Shown here one piece after another: positions 59,149 to 59,768 of a stretch of 59,768 nt of DNA. Position numbers and translations under genes: made by a program. The notes beneath the pieces are model-generated. The model was not told the DNA's origin and searched no databases. It saw nothing but the letters and a program-made list of their open reading frames with translations. Position 1 is the stretch's first letter. Each line of letters begins with the position of its first letter. The stretch covers positions 1 to 59,768 of the forward strand of contig RGPS01000010.1 in assembly GCA_010084195.1 (NCBI GenBank), given 5' to 3'. This DNA is from Terriglobia bacterium (lineage in GTDB: Bacteria > Acidobacteriota > Terriglobia > Bryobacterales > Bryobacteraceae).

Positions 59149-59768
59149 ATGAACACACAAGAGACCGTTACCTCGCTCATTGACGCCTGGAAGCTGATGG
59201 TCGGGCGGCTGCCAGGGGGCCGAATTGAACACGATGGGGGATTGGCGACGATATTCGGCCATGTACCGATGCCGTTTCTGAATTTGTCGGCTATAGATCG
59301 CTTTCTGGTCGAGGAGGCAGAACTTCGAGCGGTGCTCCAGCTTGCGAAAGCGCGGGCTGCATCCTGCCCGTACGGCTCCATACTCGCGCTGGCCGAGGGA
59401 TGGGCTCCGGCAAACTGGCAGCAAACGATCGCGGACGAAGGTCTGGCGTATGTGATGAACCTGACCGGGATGGCGACAAACCGTATGCTCCCCCCGCGAC
59501 GGCCCGCGCCCGCACTGGAACTTCGTCGCATTCTTTGGCGTGATGACAGCTTTGGTTACGTTGGCTACGTGGAGGGTAGAGCCGTGACCGCAGCAGCGGC
59601 GTTTCCGGTTGCCGGGACCGTGTACGTTGCCTTGGTAGCGACCTTGCCGGATTTGCATGGCAAAGGCTACGCCGAAGCCGTAATGCGGCATGCTGCAGAA
59701 CAGGCTCAGGCCGCGATGGGTTTCGAGCGAATTGTGCTGCACGCCTCCGACATGGGGCGTCCGGTTTA
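59149..59768 (+). CDS. GNAT-family N-acetyltransferase (partial, runs off the edge)
   Basis: At least 206 aa without stop at the window end, so the gene is incomplete. Starting at ATG 59149 it reads MNTQETVTSLIDAWKLMVGR. The C-terminal part has VYVALVATLPDLHGKGYAEAVMRHAAEQA, the GNAT acetyl-CoA loop (Q/RxxGxG/A type, here LHGKGYA). It probably acetylates an amine. The N-terminal 120 residues are extra and resemble two-domain GNAT proteins. Start chosen at the first good ATG after the PEP-CTERM stop. Confidence 0.75.
   Translation, partial: MNTQETVTSLIDAWKLMVGRLPGGRIEHDGGLATIFGHVPMPFLNLSAIDRFLVEEAELRAVLQLAKARAASCPYGSILALAEGWAPANWQQTIADEGLAYVMNLTGMATNRMLPPRRPAPALELRRILWRDDSFGYVGYVEGRAVTAAAAFPVAGTVYVALVATLPDLHGKGYAEAVMRHAAEQAQAAMGFERIVLHASDMGRPV

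Noticed and set aside
1-59768. CRISPR array
   Set aside because: No regularly spaced direct repeats and no Cas-like proteins were found.
1-59768. Insertion sequences or transposases
   Set aside because: No transposase motif or terminal inverted repeat with target duplication was recognised.

Overview
The window looks like a chromosomal segment from a soil Acidobacteriota, most likely the Solibacter/Bryobacter lineage. This is inferred from GC-rich genes, Ser/Thr kinases with C-terminal TPRs, secreted proteins with a Solibacter-type Ig-like N-terminus, a PEP-CTERM protein, PQQ/cytochrome c operons, and many TAT or Sec exported enzymes. No taxonomic marker such as rRNA is present.

Layout. 1-8 kb: a siroheme nitrite/sulfite reductase on the minus strand, ending in a bidirectional terminator, divergent from a Ser/Thr kinase-TPR protein, a DUF885 metallopeptidase-like protein and a sensor histidine kinase. 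8.1 kb: tRNA-Thr(TGT). 8.2-16.6 kb: a minus-strand block with a subclass B3 metallo-beta-lactamase, a mannonate-dehydratase-like TIM barrel, two VOC proteins, a BadF/BadG-type sugar kinase coupled to a GT-C membrane glycosyltransferase, a Nudix hydrolase, a TPR protein and an MFS transporter.

16.8-30.6 kb is the most interesting region. It is a compact, co-directional run of virion structural genes: small putative packaging protein, large terminase, portal, scaffold, P22-type coat protein, connector and completion proteins, tail tube, tail assembly chaperone with a canonical A AAA AAC -1 frameshift site, a very short tape-measure-like protein, two paralogous distal tail proteins, and a 1299-aa hub/tip protein with a four-cysteine cluster. 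There is no integrase, repressor, replication or lysis gene and no att repeat in view, and ordinary chromosomal genes abut both ends. This is the architecture of a gene transfer agent (GTA) or a domesticated siphovirus-like particle. The coat gene is bracketed by two terminator-like hairpins, and the tape-measure gene carries an apparent +1 frame disruption.

30.6-45.3 kb: an orphan Wzt-type ABC ATPase, DUF167, an M24 peptidase, a type-5 uracil-DNA glycosylase divergent from an SDR, a penicillin-binding transpeptidase, an unusual receiver-domain protein, then a TesA-like lipoprotein esterase divergent from a YbbA/YbbP-like ABC exporter (start codons overlapping in one CATG) with a TPR protein coupled behind it. 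Next come a large Ig-like secreted protein and a soluble PQQ sugar dehydrogenase. 45.3-47.4 kb: a two-component pair whose histidine kinase is broken by an in-frame amber codon and probably truncated at the N-terminus.

47.6-59.8 kb: a TAT-exported GH42-like glycosidase, a diheme cytochrome c plus quinoprotein dehydrogenase operon, an AbrB/VapC toxin-antitoxin pair, a tandem lamin-tail secreted protein, an IorA/IorB-type molybdenum hydroxylase ending in a strong terminator, a PEP-CTERM protein, and a GNAT acetyltransferase running off the window edge. All functions are assigned by motif and pattern reading; no database search was possible.
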